From NCBI GenBank assembly GCA_022360275.1, contig JAKSDC010000019.1:8501-72500 (forward strand): 64,000 nucleotides of DNA, written 5' to 3'. The position numbers and the translations under genes were made by a program. The notes below the pieces were generated by a model that made no database searches, was not told the origin of the DNA, and saw only the letters and a program-made list of their open reading frames with translations. The stretch is from Chlorobiales bacterium. GTDB lineage: Bacteria > Bacteroidota > Chlorobiia > Chlorobiales > Chlorobiaceae. This document shows, one piece after another, positions 9,002 to 16,480 of the stretch (its first letter is position 1; each line of letters opens with the position of its first letter).

Positions 9002-9232
9002 TTATTTCCCTTTCAGCAGTTCATCCCAGAGCTTCAGACCCTCTGCCGCCTCTTCCTCGTCGATAATCTTCAACGCAAATCCTGCATGAACAATAGTGTA
9101 TTGCCCCAATTGAATATCCGGTACATATTCAAGGCACGCCCTTGTCAGAGAACCGTTTACATCCACAGTTCCCATTTTCATCCCGTTTTCTTCGTTTATA
9201 GCAACAACTTTTCCCGGTATGGCTAAACACAT
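9002..9232 (-). CDS. hypC: Hydrogenase maturation chaperone HypC
   Basis: This 76-residue protein starts MCLAIPGKV, the defining HypC N-terminus whose Cys2 binds the iron centre and contacts HypD. HypC carries the Fe(CN)2CO unit to the hydrogenase large subunit. I chose the ATG at 9232 over the upstream in-frame TTG at 9247, because Cys at position 2 is essential in the family and the TTG lies inside a repeat. The region normally holding the ribosome-binding site is occupied by the heptamer array at 9236-9257, and no clear Shine-Dalgarno sequence is left. It sits 27 bases after hypF. Confidence 0.94.
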   Translation of the reverse strand: MCLAIPGKVVAINEENGMKMGTVDVNGSLTRACLEYVPDIQLGQYTIVHAGFALKIIDEEEAAEGLKLWDELLKGK

Positions 9233-9235
9233 AGT

Positions 9236-9257
9236 TTCAAAAGTCAAAATTCAAAAG
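9236..9257. repeat. Heptamer array, TTCAAAA family, filling the hypF-hypC spacer
   Basis: The plus strand reads TTCAAAA, GTCAAAA, TTCAAAA, G. It fills 22 of the 27 bases between the hypF stop and the hypC start and sits where the hypC ribosome-binding site should be. Confidence 0.65.
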
Positions 9258-9259
9258 AA

Positions 9260-11560
9260 TCAGATAACTCCTTTATACTTGCCTTTGAGATATTCCCTGC
9301 CGATCACTGCCTGTCCGAGGGAAATCCCTCCATCATTACAGGGTACCTGAGCATGGGTCAGAACCGTATACCCCTGTTGTTCAAGCTTTTTGACAAGACC
9401 TTCAAATAAAAGAGCGTTCTGAAAAACTCCCCCACTGAGTACGACATTGCGGGCACCTGAGAAGGTCACCGCTTTATTTACAATGCTATAAAGCAGATGA
9501 ACCATTGTTACATGAAAATTTCTACTGATTGCGGAAATTTCTTCCCCGCCCTGTACATCCGCTACAATATCGCGAATCAAAGGCGAGACGGAAAGAAGCC
9601 ATCTATCGTTATCTGCAGGCACTGTTTCCCATGAATACGCTTTCCCTTCGAGTCCCCCTGCCGCATGCATGAGTTCTACGGCGGCCTGCCCTTCATAAGT
9701 AATCTCATCCCGTAGCCCGATGATTCCCGCAACGGCGTCAAAAAGCCGTCCGCAACTGCTTGTCATTGGAGAATTGATCCCTTTTTCAAGTAGTTGAGCG
9801 ATGTCTGAAACATCTTTATTCCCCATTAACCCACGCTTCGCAAGGTCACCGTAAGTATGATACAAATACCCGGCGGCCACTTTCCAGGGATGAAAAACGG
9901 CGGCATCGCCGCCAGGCAGAGGAACCGGTTCGAACCAGGCAAAGCGGAATGCTTCCGCCGCATTTCCTATCAGCACTTCTCCACCCCAGCCTGTTCCGTC
10001 GATGCCGTATCCAGCACCGTCAAGAATAACACCGACCGCAGTTTCTTCACAACGGTTTTCGGCCAAACACGATGCCAAATGAGCGTGATGGTGCTGCACC
10101 TGCAAGAGCGGCTGCTCTTTTTGCTCAAGAGCCCAGCGGGTTGACAGATAGGCGGGATGCATATCGCAAACAAACAATTCGGGAGATACCTGAAAAATCT
10201 CCTGAAGATGATCAGCAACTTTCATGAAATGAGTGTAAGCCTCGTAATTCTTTAGATCGCCGATATGCTGACTCAGAATCGCATCCGCTCCTTTGAGCAG
10301 GCAAACCGTGTTCTTAATTTCGGCACCTGCAGCAAAAACAGGGGGGCCTTCCGAAGAAAGCGCTACCGGAGCCGGCGCATACCCCCGACTACGCCTTATC
10401 TGCCGGAGCTTCCCGGCCAGATGAACCGTTACGGAATCATCACATCTCAGGTAAATCGGACGATTGTGTACAAGGTAACCGTCGGCTATACCGTTAAGCT
10501 GTGTTATTGCATCGCTCTCTTCAATAACAATAGGTTCATCAGAACAGTTTGCGCTGGTCATGACGAGAACTCTGGGGCCGAGCTCCATCATCAGTACATG
10601 CAGAGGAGTATACGGCAGCATCATACCCAGACGATCGTTGCCCGGTGCAATTACACCTGAAAATGAGGATCCTTTTTTTTTCAAAAGAACAACAGGTGCC
10701 TCCGGTGAACGAAGTGCCTGACGCTCTTTCTCATTGACCATGCAATACCTTTCTGTCGTCTCTATATCTCTTGCCATCAGGGCAAATGGCTTTTCTTCCC
10801 GCCCCTTTCTTTTTCTCAGGCGGAGAATTGCAGCGTCATCGAAAGCGTTAACGGCAAGGTGATACCCACCGATACCTTTTACCGCAACAATCAGGCCTTT
10901 TTGGAGCATGCCGAGAGCATGCTCCAAGGGATCAGCACAGTTCACCACCTCCCCATCGGCATCAAGCATATGCAAAGCCGGTCCGCAATCCGGACATGCG
11001 TTAGGCTGAGCATGAAACCTCCTGTCCATAGGATCATGATACTCCCCATCACAAGCGCTGCACATCTCAAACTTTTTCATTGAGGTATACGGACGATCAT
11101 AAGGAATCTTTTCTACAATGGTATAGCGCGGTCCGCAGTTGGTGCAATTGATAAAGGGGTAGGCATGCCTCCGGTCAGAAACGTCAAGCAACTCGCTCCT
11201 GCAATCTTTGCAAATGGCAACGTCCGGAGATACCATCGTCCGGACTGTTCCCTCGCTGTCAGAAGTAATAATGAAAAAATCCCGATCCTGTTCGGGGGAA
11301 ATTTTTTCGACTTCGAACGAAGAAATCCGTGCAAGCGGGGGCGCCTTGTCACGCAGTTCTCCACAGAAACGTCTCAGTTTTACCAAGTCACTGCTCTGTA
11401 CCTCTATGCAGACACCGGAAGCGGTATTACGTATAAAACCGCTGAAACCGGCTTCTTTTGCAAGACGATAGACAAAAGGCCTGAACCCTACACCCTGTAC
11501 AACACCATTGACAAAGAGTCTCAGCCTTTTTTCAGCTTTGACTTCAACCATTGTATCCAT
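9260..11560 (-). CDS. hypF: Carbamoyltransferase HypF
   Basis: HypF uses carbamoyl phosphate and ATP to carbamoylate the C-terminal cysteine of HypE. The 766-residue protein has the full domain series. An acylphosphatase domain lies at about 12-100, with Arg27 in QGVGFRPF and Asn45. Next come two zinc-finger-like segments at about 115-190 (CKDC, CTNC, CSAC, CPDC). A YrdC-like domain (KGIGGYHLAVNA) follows, then a Kae1-like carbamoyltransferase domain (HHHAHLASCLAEN and VILDGAGYGIDGTGWGGE). The ATG at 11560 is preceded by GGTGAGG and lies 40 bases inside hypB, an unusually long overlap; a second ATG three codons later keeps most of it. Confidence 0.96.
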   Translation of the reverse strand: MDTMVEVKAEKRLRLFVNGVVQGVGFRPFVYRLAKEAGFSGFIRNTASGVCIEVQSSDLVKLRRFCGELRDKAPPLARISSFEVEKISPEQDRDFFIITSDSEGTVRTMVSPDVAICKDCRSELLDVSDRRHAYPFINCTNCGPRYTIVEKIPYDRPYTSMKKFEMCSACDGEYHDPMDRRFHAQPNACPDCGPALHMLDADGEVVNCADPLEHALGMLQKGLIVAVKGIGGYHLAVNAFDDAAILRLRKRKGREEKPFALMARDIETTERYCMVNEKERQALRSPEAPVVLLKKKGSSFSGVIAPGNDRLGMMLPYTPLHVLMMELGPRVLVMTSANCSDEPIVIEESDAITQLNGIADGYLVHNRPIYLRCDDSVTVHLAGKLRQIRRSRGYAPAPVALSSEGPPVFAAGAEIKNTVCLLKGADAILSQHIGDLKNYEAYTHFMKVADHLQEIFQVSPELFVCDMHPAYLSTRWALEQKEQPLLQVQHHHAHLASCLAENRCEETAVGVILDGAGYGIDGTGWGGEVLIGNAAEAFRFAWFEPVPLPGGDAAVFHPWKVAAGYLYHTYGDLAKRGLMGNKDVSDIAQLLEKGINSPMTSSCGRLFDAVAGIIGLRDEITYEGQAAVELMHAAGGLEGKAYSWETVPADNDRWLLSVSPLIRDIVADVQGGEEISAISRNFHVTMVHLLYSIVNKAVTFSGARNVVLSGGVFQNALLFEGLVKKLEQQGYTVLTHAQVPCNDGGISLGQAVIGREYLKGKYKGVI

Positions 11561-12318
11561 AGATCAAAACCCTCACCTGTTGCTGCTGAAAGCTCGAACC
11601 ATTCAAGTTTATGGTTAACCTTCAATGCATTCTCCCTGCATACTGTCGTGTCGAAAGAAACATAGGGCAAAAGGTCTGTTTTGTTCAAAACACAGACATC
11701 GGCTTCGACAAACATCGTAGGATATTTTAACGGTTTGTCATCTCCCTCAGTCACGCTTATGACGACAATCTTCATTGCCTCACCCAGGTCGAAAAGTGCC
11801 GGACAAACAAGGTTGCCGACATTTTCGATACAAAGAAGAGAGCGGTCTGCAAGGGTCATCTCCTTTACTGCGCGGTTAACCATCAATGCATCAAGATGGC
11901 ACCCTGTACCGGTATTAACCTGAAGAACGGGAACCCCAAGCGCCTGGATGCGGTCGGCATCTCTTGTTGTCTGTTGATCCCCCTCAATAACACTGACCTG
12001 ATGGTCAGGCAGTATCAAAGGAATGGTTTTCTCAAGCAGCGTGGTTTTCCCGGAGCCGGGAGAGCTCAGAAAATTGATTGCAAGTACATTCCTGGCCTCG
12101 AAAAAACCTCTGTTTCTTTCGGCAAGAAGGTTGTTTTGCAACAGTACATCCTGCTCGACAGCCACCCGACGGCCACGGCTGTGATCATGGTCTCCGGAAA
12201 CATGTTCATGATGATGCTGTGCACAACCGTCATCGTTGACATGGACATGATATGAAGCATCTCCCGGCCTATAGATAGTGGCACCGTTGCCAGACGAACA
12301 TCCGCAAGTATCACACAT
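11521..12318 (-). CDS. hypB: Hydrogenase nickel incorporation GTPase HypB
   Basis: HypB is the GTPase that, with HypA, delivers nickel to the hydrogenase active site. The 265-residue protein begins with the high-affinity metal motif CDTCGC (residues 2-7). A histidine-rich stretch follows, with ten His between residues 24 and 46, including HHHEH; this suggests nickel storage as well as delivery. The P-loop SPGSGKTT is at 86-93, and the other SIMIBI G-domain elements (ENVGNLVCPA, VLNKTDLLPY) are present. It overlaps hypF by 40 bases and follows hypA after a 72-base spacer containing an octamer array. Confidence 0.96.
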   Translation of the reverse strand: MCDTCGCSSGNGATIYRPGDASYHVHVNDDGCAQHHHEHVSGDHDHSRGRRVAVEQDVLLQNNLLAERNRGFFEARNVLAINFLSSPGSGKTTLLEKTIPLILPDHQVSVIEGDQQTTRDADRIQALGVPVLQVNTGTGCHLDALMVNRAVKEMTLADRSLLCIENVGNLVCPALFDLGEAMKIVVISVTEGDDKPLKYPTMFVEADVCVLNKTDLLPYVSFDTTVCRENALKVNHKLEWFELSAATGEGFDLWIQWLKSKLKKG

Positions 12319-12331
12319 AGTTTTATATTAA

Positions 12332-12363
12332 TTGTTGAATCGTTGATTTGTTGAGTTGATTTG
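12332..12363. repeat. Octamer array, TTGTTGAN family, between hypA and hypB
   Basis: The plus strand reads TTGTTGAA, TCGTTGAT, TTGTTGAG, TTGATTTG. It is the reverse complement type of the TTCAACAA unit at 3200 and takes up nearly half of the hypA-hypB spacer. Confidence 0.65.
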
Positions 12364-12390
12364 CATTGACAAGATGAACCCCGCGCTTTG

Positions 12391-12735
12391 TCACTCATCC
12401 AGAGTAATGGATTTGATCGATAACTCCCTGCCGGAAACTATAGTAGTTTTCAGGGACCCGCAGAAATCACATTTCGTATAAAAACCGTTCATCGGAAAAC
12501 GTTTGCCGCACTCCTCACACTCTCCCAAAGGTTCTATTTCGCGAATAGCAAGCTCGGCCCCCTCCACAATCGTGTTTTTTGCAGCCGCTGAAAAACAGAA
12601 TTTCAGGGATTCGGTTTGAACACCCGAAACCTTTCCAATTTCAAGTTCAATTTGATTGACTTTTCGGGATTGCTCATTCCCGGCTTTTGCAACTACTGCA
12701 TCTATTATAGACAGAGCTATTGACATCTCGTGCAT
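12391..12735 (-). CDS. hypA: Hydrogenase nickel chaperone HypA
   Basis: This 114-residue protein begins MHEMSIA, where the N-terminal Met and His2 bind nickel. It has the zinc site Cys73/Cys76 and Cys89/Cys92 in two CxxC motifs. HypA hands nickel to the hydrogenase large subunit together with HypB. It is the first gene of the minus-strand hyp operon. The operon promoter should lie between 12736 and 12879, shared back to back with pyrB; I see no convincing promoter there. No hydrogenase structural gene is in the window, so the hyp set must serve enzymes encoded elsewhere. Confidence 0.96.
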   Translation of the reverse strand: MHEMSIALSIIDAVVAKAGNEQSRKVNQIELEIGKVSGVQTESLKFCFSAAAKNTIVEGAELAIREIEPLGECEECGKRFPMNGFYTKCDFCGSLKTTIVSGRELSIKSITLDE

Positions 12736-12879
12736 ACACGCTCCCTCTTGTTGAAAGTAACAACATCCTGCCTGAAATCATTTCCTTCGCTCAATAAACA
12801 GTGTACACTTCAAATTTCATATTTTTTGTAAATTTGCTGTGAGTTCAGGGTTATTGACATTTTTGGAGACACAACTGCA

Positions 12880-13839
12880 TTGAAACACCTCACAGGATTA
12901 TCAGGCATACCAGCGTCAAGAATTAACGAAATTCTTGACAGGGCTGTTTTTCATAAAGATCTGTTTCTGGATGCAGAAAGCGCTATCCCCCCTGCCCTTC
13001 AGGGAAAACGCATTGTTCTTGCGTTTTTCGAAAACTCTACAAGAACCCGGTTTTCATTTGAAATCGCAGCGCGTAATCTCGGTGCCGTTACCCTTAATTT
13101 CAATGCCTCATCGAGCAGCGTCACGAAAGGCGAGAGTATTGTCGATACCATAAAAAACCTGGAGGCAATGCAGGTTGACGCTTTCGTCATTCGTCACCCA
13201 TCTTCCGGCTCAGCCGAACAGATAAGCCGTATAACCGACAAACACGTTGTTAATGCCGGGGACGGAACTCATGAGCATCCTACCCAGGCACTGTTGGACA
13301 TTTTTACGTTGCGGGATTATTTTGGATCGCTGCAGGATGCGAAAATCATGATTCTGGGAGATATACTGCACAGCCGTGTAGCCCGGTCGAATATTTTCGG
13401 GCTTACAACACTGGGCGCACAAATCGGGATCTGCAGCCCGGTCTCCCTTCTTCCTGCCGATACGGATTCTCTCGGCGTAAGGGTGTTCACCTCTATAGAC
13501 GACGCCATCAGATGGGCAGATGCTGCAATTGTACTCCGTCTTCAGCTGGAAAGAACAACCGGCGGCTATCTGCCCTCTCTTGAAGACTACTCACTGAACT
13601 TCGGGCTTACCGACGAACGTCTCGAGAAAATTCGTAAACATATGCTTGTCCTTCACCCAGGACCGGTCAACAGGGAAATCGAGATATCAAGCAATGTAGC
13701 CGACCGCATTCAGCCACCCGGTTACTCAAAAAGCGTCATGCTTGAACAGGTAACGAACGGGGTAGCTGTACGAGCCGCTGTTCTGGAAATGCTGTTTGCC
13801 GAAACAACCAAAGCCGCCAAACTTAGCACTAATAAATAG
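12880..13839 (+). CDS. pyrB: Aspartate carbamoyltransferase catalytic subunit
   Basis: PyrB condenses carbamoyl phosphate with aspartate in the second step of pyrimidine synthesis. The carbamoyl-phosphate site STRTR is at residues 53-57 and Lys83-Gly-Glu-Ser follows. HPTQALLDIFTLR and HPGPVNREIE mark the later parts of the active site. The length of 319 residues fits the catalytic chain. Translation appears to start at TTG 12880, with GGAG about 11 bases upstream; no suitable ATG exists earlier. No pyrI regulatory subunit follows. Another product of this step's substrate, carbamoyl phosphate, is also used by HypF next door. Confidence 0.95.
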   Translation: MKHLTGLSGIPASRINEILDRAVFHKDLFLDAESAIPPALQGKRIVLAFFENSTRTRFSFEIAARNLGAVTLNFNASSSSVTKGESIVDTIKNLEAMQVDAFVIRHPSSGSAEQISRITDKHVVNAGDGTHEHPTQALLDIFTLRDYFGSLQDAKIMILGDILHSRVARSNIFGLTTLGAQIGICSPVSLLPADTDSLGVRVFTSIDDAIRWADAAIVLRLQLERTTGGYLPSLEDYSLNFGLTDERLEKIRKHMLVLHPGPVNREIEISSNVADRIQPPGYSKSVMLEQVTNGVAVRAAVLEMLFAETTKAAKLSTNK

Positions 13840-13846
13840 TAAAACC

Positions 13847-14701
13847 ATGCGGAAAAGTTACGCCACTCTGATCACGCTGCTGTTATTTATTGCATCCACC
13901 CCTGCAACATTTGCCGCCCCTACGTTACGGACAATGTTCACCCCATTGCTTGCCGATCCCCTTGAACCACGCATTGCTGTTATGCCGCGGCTTGATGAAG
14001 ACTACCTTGAGCTTGATATCGGCACGTCCGCCGATCTGCTTCAGACCAAAAACGGCCGCTTTGCGTTCGGCATCGATTTCGCCACTTACTCTCTCCTGGG
14101 TATGGAAGACAATTTTAAGTTTCCGGTCGATACGATCGATTACCTTTTCGGGGTAAGTTTTACATGGAAAAAGCCTCTTGACAAGGAGACTCTGCCGTTT
14201 GACGATCTTTGGGCAAGACTTCGTATCAGCCATATCTCCGCCCATTTTGAAGACGGACATTACGATGAGGAGGCCGATGAATGGATCAATGAGGAAGACA
14301 GTCCTTTCGGCATCCCGTTCACCTACAGCCGGGAATTCATAAATCTCGTCCTTGCTCTTTCCTCGGAAAAGTACCGTATTTATCTCGGCTATCAGTACCT
14401 TTTCCATACCATACCGGACGAAATCAACCGCCACTCGCTCCAGGCCGGTGCTGAACTGTCGACTCCCGGAAACACCTATCTTGCAGCAGATTTCAAATTG
14501 CTTCCTGAATGGAATAATGAACTGCATAGAACCGACGGGTTCCGTGGCACATGGAGCCTTCAGGCCGGCTGGAGACTTTCAGTGCTTGGTCTTGACAATG
14601 TCCGCTTTGCCTATAACTATTATAACGGCCTGAGTAGTCACGGCATGTATTTTTATGATGAAGAAAGTTTCAGCTCACTTGGAGTGATTGTTGATTTGTA
14701 A
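13847..14701 (+). CDS. DUF1207-like secreted envelope protein
   Basis: The 284-residue protein starts with a clear signal peptide: a basic MRKSYA, a hydrophobic stretch LITLLLFIA, and a likely cut after TFAA. The mature part begins TLRTMFTPLLADPLEPRIAVMPRL, which I recognise as the opening of the DUF1207 family. It is rich in alternating aromatic and polar residues, as expected for an outer-membrane beta-barrel, and ends in a strand (SSLGVIVDL). The ATG at 13847 is preferred over an upstream one inside pyrB because it gives the signal peptide. It starts seven bases after pyrB and may be co-transcribed. Its function is unknown. Confidence 0.8.
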   Translation: MRKSYATLITLLLFIASTPATFAAPTLRTMFTPLLADPLEPRIAVMPRLDEDYLELDIGTSADLLQTKNGRFAFGIDFATYSLLGMEDNFKFPVDTIDYLFGVSFTWKKPLDKETLPFDDLWARLRISHISAHFEDGHYDEEADEWINEEDSPFGIPFTYSREFINLVLALSSEKYRIYLGYQYLFHTIPDEINRHSLQAGAELSTPGNTYLAADFKLLPEWNNELHRTDGFRGTWSLQAGWRLSVLGLDNVRFAYNYYNGLSSHGMYFYDEESFSSLGVIVDL

Positions 14702-14745
14702 CAAAATTTTACGGGCGCCTCCATTTGTCATGAGCGGCTCAAGTG

Positions 14746-14766
14746 CAAGGCGAACGGAGCGCAGAA
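14746..14766 (-). repeat. Dispersed repeat, copy 1 (TTCTGCGCTCCGTTCGCCTT)
   Basis: The minus strand matches the element at 31233-31253 in 20 of 21 positions. Similarity continues weakly on both sides (CTTGAGCCGCTC here, CTTCAGCTCGCTC there). Nothing suggests coding capacity. Confidence 0.65.
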
Positions 14767-14874
14767 ATCCCTTTCTATCCGTTCAACGAAGCAATTGAGC
14801 AGCGGAATAAATAAAGAGAGGTGCTCTTATGTTCTGTATGCTCTACTTTTGTTCCTTAAATCGCCCTAAGTAGT

Positions 14875-14922
14875 TATCACAGCTTACATTCCCCCATATC
14901 ACAGCAACACACCCCATATCAC
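14875..14922 (+). promoter_or_regulatory. Three phased TATCAC direct repeats
   Basis: TATCAC occurs at 14875, 14897 and 14917, spaced 22 and 20 bases apart, so all copies face the same side of the helix. The last two are embedded in an identical 11-mer CCCCATATCAC. This layout suggests cooperative binding of an unknown regulator upstream of the 15140 gene. Confidence 0.4.
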
Positions 14923-14946
14923 TGGTCACAAAAGCACCGTAGTGAG

Positions 14947-14995
14947 TACTTTTCGGCGTATAATGCGGCTTCATTATAAAAGACTCCGAAAAGTA
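14947..14995. promoter_or_regulatory. Nested inverted repeat containing TATAAT
   Basis: TACTTTTCGG at 14947-14956 pairs with CCGAAAAGTA at 14986-14995 (10 bp). Inside it, TATAATG at 14959-14965 pairs with CATTATA at 14972-14978 (7 bp). The inner arms give a consensus -10 hexamer on both strands. Confidence 0.45.
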
Positions 14996-15048
14996 ACTTC
15001 TTTTTTTAATCTGATTTATGTACATTTTACGCTTGACATATACTTGTT

Positions 15049-15101
15049 CTTTTCGAAAAGCATGGCATACCCTGCACGAACGGCAGGAGTAAAATGCTTT
15101 T
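15049..15101 (+). terminator. Terminator-like leader hairpin upstream of the porin-like gene (possible attenuator)
   Basis: AAAAGCAT at 15056-15063 pairs with ATGCTTTT at 15094-15101. An inner stem CCTGC at 15071-15075 pairs with GCAGG at 15083-15087, and the outer arm runs into TTTTTATTT. The 5' arm overlaps a perfect 12-bp palindrome CTTTTCGAAAAG at 15049-15060, so the two structures exclude each other, as in terminator/antiterminator leaders. The structure ends about 40 bases before the gene. Confidence 0.45.
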
Positions 15102-15139
15102 TATTTCGTAAGCAACACAAAACCTAACGGAGAAAAACA

Positions 15140-16198
15140 ATGAAAAAACTGTTATCGCTTGTATTTGGACTCGCGATACTTGCTACGTCCGTGACTACGG
15201 CGGAAGCAGGTATCAAGATCAGCGGTGACGCACAGGTTCGCCCGAGAGGTGAATTCACCAAGACCAAAGTAGACGGCGAAGAAACGCAAAGTCAGGAAGA
15301 GCTTTACTGGCTCTACAGACTTCGCCTGAAAATCGCTGCCGACCTTGGTGAAGGATTCTTTCTCAAAGCGCTGCTTGCAAACCATTCAGCGGGGTGGTTT
15401 GCTACAATAGGCGGTGACAAAGGGCCTGCATTCCCATCAAATCTTTCTGATTTCGGCCCCAACCACATGTACTTCGGGCGGATGATGCAAAATTCGCACT
15501 ACGTTATGGGCTGGATGCCGGTCAACAGTTTCAATAATCCGATCTATGACCTTACGGTCTACCCTAGTCAGCCGTTGGGTATTCCTTACTTTCTGTTTGG
15601 AAACGACCGTATTTTCGGACTCAATTACGGAGCTAAAGTCGGTCCGGGCGAGTTGAATGCCTCTCTCCTCGTGCTTGATGATTATCTTAAAGATACTGAC
15701 GGCTTCTTCAGGGATGAGTATGCAATTCATCTGATGTACAAAACCAACATCGGCGACATCACCATAGATCCGCAGCTTCTGGCAGCAATTACTGATTCTA
15801 ACCTCTTTAGCATGGGCTACAACAATGTAGCTCCTTGGACATTCGGAACCAATGTTGTCATTCCTGCTGACGACATTAAATTCACACTGAGTGGGTTCTA
15901 TACCACCTGTGACGACTCCGGTGTCGATTACGACGGATATCTTTTCAGGGTCAAGGCTGAGCGCGGCCCGATCAGAGCCTGGGTCGACTACAGCAGCCTG
16001 AGCGATGACAGCTTCGGAGCTTCCGACGAGTACAAGAACATGTATGTATGGGCACAGTATAACTGGAAGGTTCATGAGTCCTCGATGGGCAGCTTCACGC
16101 TTTCTCCGACTGTACGCTATCTGACTACAGACGAGAATAACGGTGACGAGGAATACCAGCGTCTGAGAACCGAACTTTGGGCACAGGTCACATTCTGA
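15140..16198 (+). CDS. Outer-membrane beta-barrel (porin-like) protein
   Basis: The 352-residue protein has a typical signal peptide (MKKLLSLVFGLAILATSVTT, likely cut after AEA). The mature protein alternates polar and aromatic residues and ends in a strand finishing with Phe (LRTELWAQVTF), the usual C-terminal signal of outer-membrane barrels. I do not recognise a named family; porins of this size in green sulfur bacteria are mostly annotated as hypothetical. The preceding AACGGAGAAAAACA supplies a ribosome-binding site. The gene stands alone between a structured leader and a terminator at 16270-16297, so it is probably transcribed singly and strongly. The solute it passes is unknown. Confidence 0.75.
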   Translation: MKKLLSLVFGLAILATSVTTAEAGIKISGDAQVRPRGEFTKTKVDGEETQSQEELYWLYRLRLKIAADLGEGFFLKALLANHSAGWFATIGGDKGPAFPSNLSDFGPNHMYFGRMMQNSHYVMGWMPVNSFNNPIYDLTVYPSQPLGIPYFLFGNDRIFGLNYGAKVGPGELNASLLVLDDYLKDTDGFFRDEYAIHLMYKTNIGDITIDPQLLAAITDSNLFSMGYNNVAPWTFGTNVVIPADDIKFTLSGFYTTCDDSGVDYDGYLFRVKAERGPIRAWVDYSSLSDDSFGASDEYKNMYVWAQYNWKVHESSMGSFTLSPTVRYLTTDENNGDEEYQRLRTELWAQVTF

Positions 16199-16238
16199 AC
16201 GCTTCCGCTTATTTTCAGACGGGAATCGCTAAAGAAGA

Positions 16239-16258
16239 AGGCTGCCTCAAAAGGGCAG
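16239..16258 (+). repeat. GCTGYCTCAAAAGGGC dispersed motif, copy 1
   Basis: AGGCTGCCTCAAAAGGGCAG here matches the left end of the element at 30035-30218 in all but two positions. It lies just before the terminator of the porin-like gene. Confidence 0.5.
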
Positions 16259-16269
16259 GTTAACGCAAA

Positions 16270-16297
16270 AATGGGCTACCTTTATAGATAGCCCATT
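16270..16297 (+). terminator. Rho-independent-type terminator after the porin-like gene
   Basis: AATGGGCTA at 16270-16278 pairs with TAGCCCATT at 16289-16297 around a ten-base loop. It is followed by GCATTTTGCTT, a weak T-tract. It lies about 70 bases past the stop codon. Confidence 0.7.
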
Positions 16298-16369
16298 GCA
16301 TTTTGCTTCTTGTCAAAACTTCACACTACCTCAGGTGTCTGTAAAGAATGTTTTTATGTAAAGCCCTGC

Positions 16370-16391
16370 CTTGTTAACAATTGTTAACAAG
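16370..16391. promoter_or_regulatory. Perfect 22-bp palindrome upstream of the symporter operon
   Basis: The half-site CTTGTTAACAA is followed directly by its exact reverse complement, with no spacer, and each arm itself contains the palindrome TTGTTAACAA. It lies 90 bases before the small symporter subunit. This is a strong candidate operator for a dimeric or tetrameric regulator; which one is unknown. Confidence 0.55.
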
Positions 16392-16480
16392 ATTCATTTC
16401 CAATACATTTATTTTTTCATTAACTTGTTGCGGATCTTTTTCTTAAGACGCTTTTCAGAAAACCTTAAACCATTGATGTC

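Larger units (their letters stand above)
14702..15139. other. 438-base intergenic region upstream of the porin-like gene
   Basis: No gene is visible. The stretch holds a dispersed-repeat copy (14746-14766), three phased TATCAC repeats (14875-14922), a nested hairpin (14947-14995), a TTGACA at 15033-15038 and a terminator-like leader hairpin (15049-15101). It is most likely the control region of the 15140 gene. Confidence 0.6.

Noticed and set aside
7619..9257. Possible CRISPR array in the hyp operon spacers
   Set aside because: The units are 7 or 8 bases, degenerate and contiguous, with no unique spacers and no cas genes.
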